Shown piece by piece: positions 42,541 to 54,569 of a stretch of 64,000 bases of DNA (its first letter is position 1; each line of letters starts with the position of its first letter). A model generated the notes under the pieces. It saw nothing but the letters and a program-made list of their open reading frames with translations, ran no database searches and was not told the origin of the DNA. This stretch comes from Thysanoteuthis rhombus (Eukaryota; Mollusca; Cephalopoda; Oegopsida; Thysanoteuthidae). The stretch covers positions 50,805,785-50,869,784 of the forward strand of contig OY735213.1 of NCBI GenBank assembly GCA_963457665.1. The letters are read 5' to 3'. A program made the position numbers and the translations under genes.

Positions 42541-42895
42541 ACAGGTCTGATTCAACAGTCCATAGAAACTGCCATGTGTCCAATGTCTTTTAGCAGCATG
42601 CCATATCAGGTATGATTAATCAAAAAAAAGGGTAATCAATAAATAAGTTAACTTCTCTCATGTTTCGTTCAGCTGTGATCACTGAAAAATTTTGAATTTT
42701 CAGAAAGCAAGCATCGATGCTGCCAGCACAAAGAAAGGGACCAATTTAGCATAAACTTTCATTCTAACTATTTAGGATGGGAATTTGGTGTAGCCTGTAC
42801 ATTTGATACATAGATAGCCAGCCAGCCAGACCTAGTTAGAAATTGTAGAAACCTATGTTAACAGTTATAATGACAGTTTTGGTTGACCATTTCAC
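42541..42895 (+). mobile_element. Family A copy, internally deleted
   Basis: ACAGGTCTGATTCAACAGTC, TTTTAGCAGCATGCCATATC, GGGTAATCAATAAATAAGTT, GGGACCAATTTAGCATAAAC, TACATAGATAGCCAGCCAG-like text, AATGACAGTTTTGGTTGACC. The GAACCCCCC to AAGGAGTAAATG part is mostly deleted. Confidence 0.8.
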
Positions 42896-43081
42896 AATAT
42901 GAGCTCATATTTGCACTTAGCTAATACAATCCTCAGTTCTGTAAAGCCTTACAAATCTTTTTTGAATTGAAGCAAAAAGTGCTTATGAACTTCATTGCAT
43001 GCATATCTATTTCTTCCATTTGCAAGAGATCGGCCAAAATAAATCAGTGGCAATGAATGAAAATGGCTGAATAAATATTCA

Positions 43082-43498
43082 GCAGGTATAGTTAGTCACT
43101 CAATAGAAACTGTCATGTGACCAACGTCTCTTGGCTGCAGGCCGTATTTTGGGTGATCAATTGAAAAACAGGAAAACGGGATGGTCAACGACTAAGTTAC
43201 TTCCCTCACATTTTGTTGGGCAGTGATCCCTCGAAATGTCTGAATGCTACTGGACATGAACTGTGCGATTAATCTAGCCTAAACTCATATTGCTAATTGA
43301 ACCCAATCACAAAGAAAAATTATTTAGGGAGGAGGGGAATTAAGAAAAACACCAACTTTTTCTGTTCATATAAGGAGTAAATGTTTTGCCCTCTAGCTCT
43401 ATTGGTGAAGCCTGTATGCATGATACATAGCAAAACAGCCAAACCAATTTGGAAACTGAAGAAACCTATGGTGACAGTTTTAGTTGACGGTTTCTTAT
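43082..43498 (+). mobile_element. Family A copy, nearly complete
   Basis: GCAGGTATAGTTAGTCACTC, AATAGAAACTGTCATGTGAC, GGCTGCAGGCCGTATTTTGG, GGGATGGTCAACGACTAAGT, TTGTTGGGCAGTGATCCCTC, CATATAAGGAGTAAATG, AACTGAAGAAACCTATGGTG, ACAGTTTTAGTTGACGGTTT. Confidence 0.85.
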
Positions 43499-43754
43499 AA
43501 TATAGATGTGTACTCATAAAGATACACAAACTATATTTGCATATTTATGAATGCGAAAATGAATTTGTTTACATGCATATATGAAAGAGTGTGTATGTGT
43601 ATACTTGTACCCATATAAATGAGTGTATATTGATATGCAAGAACATTTGTATGTTTGCATATTACCTGAGTATACATCAAAAGATTTAACGAAATCACAT
43701 TTAAATTTTTCAAAGGCAGCAAAGTGTTAAAGAGAACAGGTCTGGATAGTCACT

Positions 43755-44130
43755 TGAACATCATCATCAGTAACAGTAGCCTTTTAAAGTCCTCAGTTGG
43801 ACATAGATCTTCCTCAAGATTTGCTGGACACTTCTATCTGGGGCATTGTGAAGCCAGTATTTTTTTGAACTTGTATAGTTGGTTATGCCATCTTATATTT
43901 TTCACGTATGATCTCTGGGAATCCACATTGTAAGTCGTGATGTCCATCACTTGTCTAACATTCTTTCAACCTGGCCAGCCCAATGTCATTTGAGTTTTCA
44001 AATGAATTCTATATCTCTGATTCTTTTCTTTTCTGTAATATACTGTGCTGTTTTATGGTCTCTCCATGAGATGTTGAGCATGATTCTCCTCTATGCACGT
44101 CACATGAATGTCAATCAGACTTATCTCCCT
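43755..44130 (-). pseudogene. RTE LINE fragment, minus strand
   Basis: Plus-strand text: CATCATCATCAGTAACAGTA (tail complement), GTTGGACATAGATCTTCCTC, TCTCTGGGAATCCACATTGT, CAACCTGGCCAGCCCAATG, GGTCTCTCCATGAGATGTTG. The complement gives the 3' end of RTE with LAR and WRDH-type remains. Confidence 0.8.
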
Positions 44131-44354
44131 GGCTCATACTCCAATGGCTGAGAAAATTTGAACTATAAGTGTCACCTCATTATACCTTGAGTTTAAACAA
44201 TTGATAATTAAAAAAGATGAAACAAAAATTGAACAGTCAGTTGAAATAAAAAAAGGTATTAGGATTCATAACCAGGCTGATGGAATTTGATACTCAATCA
44301 TTATTGTTAGCCTAATTGAAGATAGAACTTTTGGAAATATTGTCTCGATAGATA

Positions 44355-45350
44355 GATGAAAAGGACAGTATCAAAATTTCAGATCAGAGTTTTTTTATTC
44401 AGTCTGGAATTCGCAATAGAGTTCTTTTGGAATTTTTGAGTTGTTTAATGAAATCAATTGGACATGCTGGAAGAACCTTCAGTCTATCAAAATAACTTGG
44501 GTACACATACCAGATCAATTGCGAAAAGATTTTCGGGCCATTCTTTATAATGGCAAATGTTCATTGAAGTGCAGAAACAAAAGTTTTTCCCTCAAACACA
44601 GTCATCTTATTTACTGTTGGAGATGAAATCACAGCTAGTCAAGATATTGCATTTGAGTGCATTCACACTATAGAAATGATGTTGAAATGAAAGTGACCAT
44701 AATAAGATTTTTAATTATCAAAGAATCTTTTATTGCCAATAACTAAGAAGCAGAGGTCCACAACATACGGCTCTTATGTGAATTTCAATCAGTTCCAAAT
44801 TTCCATTTCATCTGTCTGTCAACATGATATCTCCAAAAGTTCCGATGAATTCCTTTTAAAAAATTTGTGGAAGGAAGGGTAATAAGCTACAAAAGAAGCA
44901 ATGAAATTCTGCAGTGGATCCATGCACATTTATTACCAGAAAATTCAAGCTAACTGTCCACAAACACAAAATGTCTCAAGAAGTTCTGTCTATCTACACT
45001 ATATCTTCAAAAAAAGTTTCAATCAAATTTTGTTGAATGGTGTGAAAGAAGCCACAAAAAAAGTGATTGAATTTTCAAGCAAATCCATGCACAATTATCT
45101 TCCCTACTTCTCAGTTAATTGTCTTCATCACATAATAGCTCCAAAAGTATTCCATAAGTCCACATGATATCTCCAAAAGTTCTCTAGGTATTTCAATTAA
45201 ATCTTGTGGAAGGATAAGCAGTACACTATAAAAAAGTGATTAAATTATGGTGCAGATCCATGCACAATTATCCAATCTACATCATAGCAATCAATCATTC
45301 ACAATTACCTCCTCTACATCATAGCAATCAGTTCACATAGGTATTTTATT
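44355..45350. repeat. Repeat D: old tandem units of about 165-175 bp
   Basis: CTCCAAAAGTTCCGATGAAT (44831), AAAAAAAGTTTCAATCAAAT (45008) and CTCCAAAAGTTCTCTAGGTA (45171) begin three units. Each has (T)TTGTGGAAGGA or TTGTTGAATGG, then AAGCTACAAAA-like text and GATCCATGCACA(A/T)TTAT. The CATGATATCTCCAAAAGTTC phrase occurs twice. A relative lies at 62575-62830. Confidence 0.55.
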
Positions 45351-45789
45351 TTTAAAACAAGGATTTATGATCTTTGCTTGTAAATAGATCAAAATGACTT
45401 GCTCTGATACATATGATTCCTATGAAAACTATACTTGACATAAAACTTTTCCAACAATATAAAATACGCCAATATTTGATGAAAATGGGTATTTTCTGAT
45501 TAGGGCACCAAAGCAAAAATTCACCATTATGAAAAGTGGTCCTAGAATCTTTTTGCAACTGATCTTGACTGTTTACCCAAGTTATTTTGACTCGATGAAT
45601 GTCCTTCTAGCATGTCCAATTGATCTCATTAGTCAACTCAAAAATTCCGTCAGAACCCCATTACAGTGTAGGATTAATATTTATGAAAGAGTGATACAGG
45701 TAAATACAAATAAGGATCTAAAATTATACACCAACGTATGAACATCTCAAGGTACAAAGTTGCCAGAAAAGTGTAAGTAATGTGTCACT

Positions 45790-45945
45790 AACAGAGTTGT
45801 CAGATTTGGCAAGAAGTGGGGATAATGAGAACATTAATTTGAAATTGAACAATTCTAGAGGCAGAGGCCCTAAAGCCTGGGTTGAGCAACACTCTAAGAT
45901 TAAGTTCTGATCATCCCTGCTCCTGGCCAAATCTGGCAACCCTTG
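45790..45945. mobile_element. Small MITE with ~40-bp inverted repeats, copy 2
   Basis: Left CAGAGTTGTCAGATTTGGCA then AGAAGTGGGGATAATGAGAA. Right, read inverted, CAAGGGTTGCCAGATTTGGC then CAGGAGCAGGGATGATCAGA. 156 bp. Target duplication not clear. Same family as 40525-40627. Confidence 0.75.
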
Positions 45946-47144
45946 TTTCTAAGTCTATTGACAATGTTTGATTTTGGCTCAATGAGACAAGATTATTACA
46001 TTTGATGAAGAAATTAATTTAAAGTAAGGCTTTCACTATTATTTTGACAGTCTGTTCTCAAGTAAAAGTACAATTTTGGACTAAAACCAAAGTTGGTGCT
46101 ATGGTATGTTTTTGTTGTATGGCCAAGTTGAAAATTGAAAATGTATTGAGACAAACTTGGCAAAAAAAGACACGTTGAATGTACATAATGGCAGCTGGCA
46201 AAAAGATTGGGCATTTCAAGAGAAAAGAAACAGGTTGCCAATCAACATTCAGAATTTATTTTGTAAAACTTACATTGTAATTGCTGAGTATAGAATTTAA
46301 AAGTACAATTAAACTTTCTTTGAATGTGTCATTGAGGAAAATATGATAATGAATAGAGTGTCAAAAATAATCTCAAAAGAATCATGATGTTTGAAAAATC
46401 ATGATGCCATTAGCAAAATGTATTGATAAAGAGTATAAAACAGTATTGTTTAAATCTTAATGTGTTAATATTGTGGTGAATTCAGTCAATAATAAAGCAA
46501 CAATTTCTTCTTTAATTATCAGCAATCACAGTAGCCCTACAAATGGCCAAATTCTTCTCTTTGCTCACTTGTGTGTGTATGTGTATGTGTGTGTCTATGG
46601 TTGTGTGTGTGTGTGTGTATGTCCCTCTCTCTCTCTCTCTCTCTCTCTCTGCACTCTTGCTTACATTGGGGCTACAACCTTGAAAATTGGCATGAGTAAA
46701 CCATTAGGCACAATCTAAAAACTTTTTTTGTTTTTTCAAAAAAAGTGCTTTTTGAGGTCTCTATGGTCATTTTCAACTAACAAAGTTCAAATCTTGTGCT
46801 GGCATTCCTCAGATGATTCTACATAAAAGATGTATGCTTTTTTTAGAAATTTTGTTAAGTTTTCTGGTACATGTACAAGCTACAGTGATTCATTTATGAT
46901 AATCTTATAATCTAAAAATGAATTCAAAAAACTCCCCAATGAGCCTAACCACATTTTTTCGTACAATAATTTGAATACCACTGTTCTAGATTACTCCCCA
47001 AATATATTCATGTGCACAGTACTTTAAAGAAATGTCCTTTAAATTTGGAATATGAGGAAATTCAGTCAAAAGACTTAATTTTGTTGATAGCAAACCAAAA
47101 GTTATATGAAAAAAGAAACAGTGAAAATTATTAAAGGAAATAAG
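45946..47144. other. Unassigned, with microsatellite and a family G copy
   Basis: Contains (GT)n and (TC)n at 46571-46656 (TGTGTGTGTGTGTGTATG, CTCTCTCTCTCTCTCT). Also holds family G copy 2 at 46735-46915 (GAGGTCTCTATGGTCATTTT, AATCTTGTGCTGGCATTCC, GTGATTCATTTATGATAA). No gene. Confidence 0.55.
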
Positions 47145-47296
47145 TCCTGATTGGAGTAATCCCTCTTTGAAGATTGGGTGAATTTAAAATTTTTTTTTCA
47201 CACAAGAGTTCCATTATTTTTAACTTTATTCATTGAAGAGTTCAACAGTCAATACAAGCAATTACAAGCTGTCCATGAATTTAAAAGTCAAATGAA
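47145..47296 (+). repeat. Family C, copy
   Basis: AGAGTTCCATTATTTTTAAC, TTCATTGAAGAGTTCAACAG, TCAATACAAGCAATTACAAG, CTGTCCATGAATT. The second copy begins about 350 bp later. Confidence 0.6.
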
Positions 47297-47544
47297 ATAC
47301 ACATAGACATATGGCACATCATGTTAGTAATAAGCAATTTGTTTATTAAAGTGGTGATTACTTTTTTGCTAAAATATTCCTTTTCATAATATGACCACTG
47401 AAAATATATCCAAATTACTACTTCTTCAAGTTACTGTCGGTTGAAAGAGTATTAACTGATTTTTTCCAGAGTTCAAACATAATTTTGACCAGAACCATGA
47501 GCATGGAAAAGCAATTCTTTAACTTTTTATAAATTCTATTATAT

Positions 47545-47675
47545 TCATTATACATCAAATTTTCTTTCTATTCAATTCATGCAAGAGTTCCATTATTTTT
47601 GATTCTATTCACTGAAGAGATCCACTGTCAATACAAGCAATTACAAGCAGTCCATGAATTCAAGACTTAAGAAGC
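47545..47675 (+). repeat. Family C, copy
   Basis: AGAGTTCCATTATTTTTGAT, TTCACTGAAGAGATCCACTG, TCAATACAAGCAATTACAAG, CAGTCCATGAATTCAAGAC. Very similar to 47145-47296, so probably a local duplication. Confidence 0.6.
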
Positions 47676-48025
47676 GGAAGCCAGTCTAAAGAATTTATGC
47701 CATTGTTGAAGTGTGTGCAAAAATATCACCAACCTTACCACTACTAGTGACAAACTTGTAAGATGAAAGCTGCCTTACGGGATTCAATTTTTCAAAACAA
47801 TTCAGTGTATAAAAAGTCGCTATTTTTTAATACCAGTAAGAAAAATGTGTGTCTGCACAATGTGTTGATATACACCTATTTCCTAACTTACAACCAGGTT
47901 CCTCTCAAACTACCAGTTGTATCTCAAAACAGTTGCGAGTCGGACAAATTTTTTCCCAAAGTGTTTGTATGCCAGGCTTCATCGTAAAAAAAAAACAAGT
48001 CTATTGTCATCTTTACTCTTCTATT

Positions 48026-48161
48026 CAGTGCTACCAATTTAGATGTGACTTTTTTTCCCAGAAGTCACCCCCAAATTCGAAAGTTTCTCATAAAAACATC
48101 CAAGTTGGCAACACTGAACTTGAAAAACAAAACAAAAAAAACATCTAAATTGGCAATGCTG
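48026..48161. mobile_element. Small hAT-like MITE, 136 bp
   Basis: Left CAGTGCTACCAATTTAGATG and right, read inverted, CAGCATTGCCAATTTAGATG. The flanks CTTCTATT and TTTTTATT agree at six of eight positions. An internal AACATCCAAGTTGGCAACAC near 48095 looks like a second copy of the right end. Confidence 0.6.
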
Positions 48162-49489
48162 TTTTTATTCCCCTACAAATTTTTCAAATATAATTTACAT
48201 ACTCTCTTCCACTTTATCAGCTCTTATGCACAGATATAATCTAACAAATTTTTATACCTATATTTTTTCAATTCAGGGCTGTTACTTTTATACTTACATG
48301 AAGTTTTTATATCCACGTATTTTGGTCATAAGTATGGGCAGTCATAAGTCGGAGAGTAGTTATAATCATAAAAACTTAGAAATTATTGAACAAGAATATC
48401 TCAAGATGAAATAGACAAAAAAGTATCTATGTGATGGCACAAAATAACTATTCATAGATACATGTACCTACATGTAACTGAACTCTGTAAAATAAGATTG
48501 TTCAGTTTTGCAATTGCATTAATATTTTTTCTCTATTGTATATCAAAATATTTTTTATTGAATATTTTTCAAGTTCTTACTATTATATTAACACATTGTG
48601 CAGGCACACATTTTTCTCACTGGTCCTCTTTGATATCAATATGTATACACAATGTCCTTAACTATGCTATTAAAAAATAAGTAGTTCCCAGGGAGATCCA
48701 AACTACCAATGTCTCAATAAAAAAAATAAACTCACTAACCAATTTCCAACAGAGACATGAGTAATAAAAAAAAATTAATTTTTTCATATAAATCTTTTGT
48801 GCCTAATTTTTGAAATTTTCTCATTCCCAACACAGAAACTATTGTTATATGTGTCTAAATTGAAGAATCCTTGTTTTTTGTTTTTTTGCGTTTACAGGGT
48901 CAAATTATGTGTATAAGGAATGTTTGGTGGAATTTAATTCTACTGCTTGGGAGTGAACTGTATTTTCCCAAATTTGAAGTAAAAATTCCCTAAAAAATTT
49001 GTATTTCCCATTTTTCAGAGCAATTTTTCTGAGTGGGTGTGATGAAAAAAAAGTCATTCATAATAAAGAGCTCTACAGAAATTTTATTAAAATTGGTTGA
49101 GTTTTACAAAAGTTGTTACAAAATTTAAGTTTGCTGATTTGTTAAAAAAAACTTCCTCACATTGAAGGCAGAGTGTTGAATGTACCTTCCCAATTACATA
49201 GGATTAATGCTGATATTATACTAGAAACATATTACGTAATGCATAGATACATTAAAGCCACGTAATTCTTATGTGTACTCCAGTCATGTGATAAGATTAC
49301 ATGCCTTGGTTTCATTCAAATACTGATTTGTTCTTTTAAATAATATTACTATGATCTTATATGGTTGAGCAATGCTGCTGAATATATGACAATAATTTCA
49401 GACACTTTAAAAGTTTCTGTAAAATCACTTTCTATGCTTTTTTGGCACTTCTTCAAATTGCAAAAACATGAACAGAAACATAATTAAAG
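48162..49489. other. Unassigned AT-rich stretch
   Basis: No gene, RNA or repeat recognised. Confidence 0.45.
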
Positions 49490-49770
49490 CTTCTGTACTA
49501 ACAGAAGATGATTACTGCAACTTTTGTATTATATATACATAACCAAAAGAGGATTATAAAAATATATTTCTTTCTTTTTTTTTTGTATTGATATATTCAT
49601 TTATTAGAATGAAATAAGCCTGTGCATATCTGCATGATGAATTTTTGTCAACATTGAAAACTTGTCAATTTAGCTCAATCAGTTAGACATTCTCCTGGCA
49701 ATCAGTTGGTTGTGAGCTCACATCATAGTAGGGGAATGCTGATTTCACATATTAGTGGGGAATCTTCTTG
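49490..49770 (+). mobile_element. tRNA-derived SINE family T3, copy 2
   Basis: GAAGATGATTACTGCAACTT, TATTATATATACATAAC, AAAACTTGTCAATTTAGCTC partner with 15285-15560. The head at 49667-49736 has CAATTTAGCTCAATCAGTTA as A-box region; the B-box is lost. It has an extra ~80 bp of AT-rich sequence before the head compared with copy 1. Confidence 0.5.
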
Positions 49771-51290
49771 TTCTTGTGACTGTAGGAAATAAAAATCAAC
49801 TTTGTACTAGAGTTTTACTGCAATTTCGAACTTTTATCATGCTCCTATGTATTAATAATGCTTATTATTATCATCTGAAAAAGCTGAGCTTGCATAACTA
49901 CTCATATAATATGTCATGTGATTGGCAATTTTTTTTGTCTGTAACATTTGCCAAGAGAGATATCTACTGAATGCTAATTCAAAAGTCGCATTTGCAACCA
50001 AAAATCAAACCAAACTGAAATTAGACAGTGAAATGTATGTATACTAGGCAATCGCTGAGAACCCCTCTTCATCTCGATGGTCAAAAATACATCCATTCAT
50101 CTCCTGAAGATGGCTGTGAGATACAATATCTGAAATGTTGTGTTCAAGAAATGATCCAAGATGGGGCACAACAGTCCGAACAAAAATCTACATAATGATA
50201 ATCCCTCTCCTTGAAAATTCCTACAAAAATTAAAAATTACTCTCCCATACTGATATATTTATTTATTTTGTTAATGGATAGAAAACATCCATGTTCATCC
50301 TAGTTGAACATAAGTATGAAAATGCAGAACAACGTAATGTTTTTGATAATGTACTATTACAGTAAAATTACTAAATTATCTGAACATCCATATGCCTTGA
50401 TTAGTGCCATTAATTTGTTCCAGCACTGTTCAAGGTCTTATTATAATTGACCAACAGTAGCCATCAATGGTGGCAAAGGGTTCTATTCCTTTTAATATTC
50501 GTGTTTGTGTTTTCCAACGTTCCTGGCCATACTGTTTTGTTTACAGACTTGATAATCAGCATCAGTACCCCACTAGATCCTTTTTAAAAAACTTCATTTT
50601 CTATTTTGGGAAAAAAAGCTTCTTATGACCTTTTTGGGGCCTTATTTTGACAGGCTTATCAATAACATCTAGATTCTCCAGAATCTGGATATTTCTAGAC
50701 ATTTTTTAAAACTCTATTCCAGATGTTTTCGACTGGAAAACACCAGTAATGTCACGAGTATAATTTTTTTACATGACTTTTGACACTACAATTGTTCAAT
50801 TATTTACAGTGATGGCAAGTTTAGTGTGTTTTTGTTTTCAGCTTATAATTAGTTAACATTAATTAGTACAGCAACACCATAAGTGTACTATATCAAAACC
50901 ACACCAATCAAAACTATTCTATTCAAGGTATTGCTGCACAACCAGCATGAGTGAACTAAAAGAAATATTAATTTTGACTTCATCTGAGGCTGAATATTCA
51001 GTAAGATACAATAATCTTCCTAATCAACAAAACATTAATGTATCTGAAATTAGTAGAAGAAATATCCCCACTGAACTCTGGCAAGGCATGCCCTATGGTC
51101 AATACAGATGACCTTCATCTCCTTCATACTAATAGAGTTCATAGGAATTATAAAATATCCCTCTGGGCATACAGAAACAGATTGGACAGGAGATAAGTTG
51201 ATGTTTGGATTAGTTGCCTAGGAAACATTACATGAAAGTTTCTACAATGCCAGGTTGAACAGTAATCTTACAGACATTTAGGTCATACAG
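49771..51290. other. Mostly unassigned; Penelope-tail-like phrase at 50080-50190
   Basis: CTCCTGAAGATGGCTGTGAG and TATCTGAAATGTTGTGTTC resemble the segment that follows the GIY-YIG stop in some Penelope-like elements. Nothing else recognised. Confidence 0.35.
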
Positions 51291-51508
51291 TAAGTCCCTG
51301 GGTTAAGAATGTCTGACTTATAGACAACTCGTACTTACAAACGGTCTGACATAAAATGTATTGTATTCAAAATTCGAGTCAAATGAATTAGATTCTTAAA
51401 TTTTTCTCTCATTCACCCTCATAATGACCAAAGTGTGAATTTGATGCTACTAAGTGCTATTAATGAATCAATGAAAAAAGAGAAATAATCACAATAGAGA
51501 ATTAAGTC

Positions 51509-52229
51509 AAAACTAGCATTCCAAATGAAATCATGAATCATCACCACCAATAAATGCTGTGTAGAGGCTGATCAATTAAAATATTGATCAGATGAATAAA
51601 TTACTCATCTCTCCTTCCGTAGGGCTGTGATCACTAAATAGGTTTGAATTTTCAAAAAAACAAGTGGGAACAAACTAGTGACCAATTCGGTATCAACTTA
51701 CATTGTTCAATTGAAGACTTCCAGCACTGTTTCCAAGAGTGGGAACAATGTTTCTATTGGTGTGCTTTCGAAGAGAACTATTTTGATGGAGATGAAGTTC
51801 ATTTGCAATTAGGTTGATGATAAATATTTTCACACAATCAGGGCCAACTCCTTTGTCCTCTGTGACTAGTAGAACCAACTACACTGGAGTACAACTATTG
51901 TTACTACTCACCCACAAAATAGGACTCCAATACCTAACAATCCCATAATATTTTCAATGTATCCATACCATGAAATATCTAAAAGGACTATCAAGAATTA
52001 TTGACCCCCCACCCTACATAAAAACCTATTTTTCAGGAATTTAAAAAAAGAAAAATACATTTTCCTTCACTCATTGAGAGGAGTGTATGGGCAAAATTTT
52101 AAAGTTTTCCTCCATGAATGGTAAGGGCTAAACATAGTCTGGATAGATACATACATAGGTACACACATATAAATCTCAAACCCAGCATCAACAATCAAAC
52201 CGGTCTCTCCGTGGGTAGCGGTGATTAAT
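51509..52229 (+). mobile_element. Family B copy 5, interrupted
   Basis: Left: AACTAGCATTCCAAATGAAA, ATGAATCATCACCACCAATA, TGATCAATTAAAATATTG. Right: AAACCTATTTTTCAGGAATT, CATGAATGGTAAGGGCTAAA, CAATCAAACCGGTCTCTCCG, GGGTAGCGGTGATTAA. The middle is split by about 290 bp (51716-52008). Confidence 0.8.
51716..52008 (+). pseudogene. Insertion with possible mariner-type transposase C-terminus
   Basis: A plus-strand stretch reads FQEWEQCFYWCAFEENYFDG then DEVHLQL and stop. It resembles the C-terminal W...RC....G.YFEGD pattern of mariner/SETMAR-like transposases. Only this end is visible. It interrupts the family-B copy. The assignment is by one motif and is tentative. Confidence 0.4.
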
Positions 52230-52437
52230 TACAGAGCAATCAGAAAGAGGTGAAACATCATTGGTCATTGGAGAAGTATTAAACTACAGACAAGCAACAA
52301 TTGGAACAATTTAAAGGATTAAGTGAAAATGATGAAGCATGTGAACAAGGTTGCCCTGATGGTAAACTACAATTAGTACAAAGGAATGCAATGGTATAAT
52401 TATTTAAATTGAAAGGCAATTGATAGTTAATCTAAAC

Positions 52438-52911
52438 CAGTGGTTCTTAACCGAGGGGGAAAATTTCCTCAAAGTGGAAATTCAGATAGTGCAAGGGTAG
52501 AATAAAGCTATTAGTTAAAAATAAGAAGTGTGGTGAATGTTTTAGGCTTAAGGATAGTGATGATGTGTGATACAAGTTGAGAATGATTCAAGATGTGCTC
52601 TCTTACTGATAGACCAACAAATTACAGAACTAGAAGCAAAAAAAGACAAGAACAGAGATAACATTGATGGGTATATCAGTTACGATAGCAGAATTTTTTT
52701 TTTTTTTTTTCAACAAATTAGAAAATCAACTGATGAATTCCAAGTTATTTTTGCTTGCTTTGAATAGCAAATACACAGCAGCAGCTGTACAATTATAAAA
52801 TTAAACTAATTCTTATCATAAAACTGTCTAATTAACACAAGTTTCTTAAATGAGACTAGTAATCTTATTCACAAAAGTGGGGATTGAATTTGAAAATGTT
52901 CAGAACCACTG
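52438..52911. mobile_element. hAT MITE inside the Tigger-type element
   Basis: Left CAGTGGTTCTTAACCGAGGG and right, read inverted, CAGTGGTTCTGAACATTTTC. 474 bp. The flanks ATCTAAAC and GATTAGAC agree at only four of eight positions. Contains a T-run of 18. No transposase. Confidence 0.7.
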
Positions 52912-53400
52912 GATTAGACAACCAAAATAGGCATAGTATGCCTGTATGCCTTACCTGTTTTGACTTGCCCACAAATTGAACTTGAAGACAGACTTTGGAG
53001 CTAATCTCATTCGTAACCTGGGGACTGCCTATAATCTGTTTTCAGGTTTATTTAACTAGGGTTACGCAATAACAACCAGTAAAACTTATGGCAAGAAAAT
53101 ACATGCTAGGAATGATATCTTTATTCATCTGATACTCTAAAATCTTTTCTGAATCTTAAAACTAAGAAACTGATCCTTGAAAGTTGGAAGTTTTAAAATA
53201 TTATTTTTGTAGATAAAGAATATTACCAACTGAGTTGTAAGTTGAAAAATGCACACTTATGGGAATAATTAAAATCTAACAAAAAATACAGTAGAATAGA
53301 ATGTCTAGTTTCAATCATAAAATAACAGGGGCCAGCTTTAGCCAAATATCAAATAAGATCGCAATAGAAATAACCAAGTATTAAGCTAACATTTTGAAAA

Positions 53401-53720
53401 GCATGTTATGTTAGTCACTCGATAGAAACTATCATATGACCACCGCATTTTGGCAGCATGCCTCGTAAGGGATTATCAATAGAAAATAGGAGAAAGGAGT
53501 GATCAACAAATAAGCTAATTCTCTCAGCATAAAAAAGTCATAATTGTAAAAAAAACAAGCATGAATGTTACTGGATACAAACCGAAGGACCAATTTAGAA
53601 TAAACATACATTGTAAATTGAACCCCAACCAAAAACTTATTTGAAGGGTGGATTTTAAAAAAGAGTGTTCTTTTCTGACATTATGATATAAGGAGTAAAT
53701 GTTTAAATTACAGTTCTAAT
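53401..53720 (+). mobile_element. Family A copy lacking its right end
   Basis: GTTATGTTAGTCACTCGATA, GAAACTATCATATGACCACC, GGCAGCATGCCTCGTAAGG, GAGTGATCAACAAATAAGC, AAGGACCAATTTAGAATAAA, ATAAGGAGTAAATGTTT. Ends in AATTACAGTTCTAAT. Confidence 0.8.
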
Positions 53721-53975
53721 AAAATGTCTAAATCCTTTGGTGTTAGCATCTGGAAAATTTTTAAAAATTGACTAGGAATCACTCAGAGAGTATATACCTC
53801 AATCAATGCCATTGTCACTGAAAAACTGAATAAGTTCATATAGCTACAATGCAGAGAGTGTAACTATAAGGAAATTCTTGGATTTGTCCTGAAATTTAAT
53901 TCCTTCTTCCTATGGCCAACTCTTCAACAAAATTCATTGAAATTCATGAAGAATCTTCGGAGATATTGTGTAGAC

Positions 53976-54462
53976 CAGAGTTTCTTGAACTGGGCTACAT
54001 CGTCCACTGGTGGGCAATTTCAACTCTTGGGTGGGAAGTGAGTCACTGAGCAGAAAATGTTGAGCATTTTGAAATTTTGGCTGGTAGTATAGGTTTTTTA
54101 TTATTGAAGTTTGTAATTGACAATAAAAGATGAGTTAACAGCAATATTTTCTATTACTGATTTACGAAGCAGTACTGTAATATTGCACATAATGTAAACC
54201 CAATGTATCCTCACTAACTGCATCTAATCAGACATAGGGATCGCTTTGGTGATATCTAAAAATGGTATATGAGTGCCAAAAATTAAATGTTACAACTTTA
54301 CTTAACTTTCATTAAAGAAACAACGAAAACTGTTAATTTTTATTGTTTTTCATGAGTTAAAAATTCTCTGCGATCCTTTTGAATCTTCACTGTACAGGTG
54401 GGCGGTGAAAAAGTTTTCCTTGTGAAAGTGGGCAGTGACACCAGCAAAGTTGAGAACCTTTG
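53976..54462. mobile_element. hAT MITE with 8-bp target duplication
   Basis: Left CAGAGTTTCTTGAACTGGGC and right, read inverted, CAAAGGTTCTCAACTTTGCT. Flanked by GTGTAGAC and GTGTAGAG, seven of eight identical. Near the ends GGTGGGCAATTT and (other side) GTGGGCAGTGACACC recall the GTGGGC-rich ends of ZBED-type hATs. 487 bp, no transposase. Confidence 0.85.
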
Positions 54463-54569
54463 GTGTAGAGAGACAGACAGACACAAGCGGATACAAATTT
54501 GTTGGCAGAGGTAGATTATTCCTTTCCACAGAAACCTAATAGTATATATGAATGAATATTTCAACTGTT

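Larger units (their letters stand above)
51291..53026. mobile_element. pogo/Tigger-type element split by nested insertions
   Basis: Left end (TA)CAGTAAGTCCCTGGGTTAAG then AATGTCTGACTTATAGACAA. Right end, read inverted, (TA)GGCAGTCCCCAGGTTACGAA then TGAGATTAGCTCCAAAGTCT. The core GTCCCnGGGTTA is shared, and both ends are bounded by TA, the pogo/Tigger target. The interior carries a family-B copy (51509-52229, itself interrupted) and a hAT MITE (52438-52911). Without them only about 540 bp remains, so the host element was itself nonautonomous. Confidence 0.75.
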
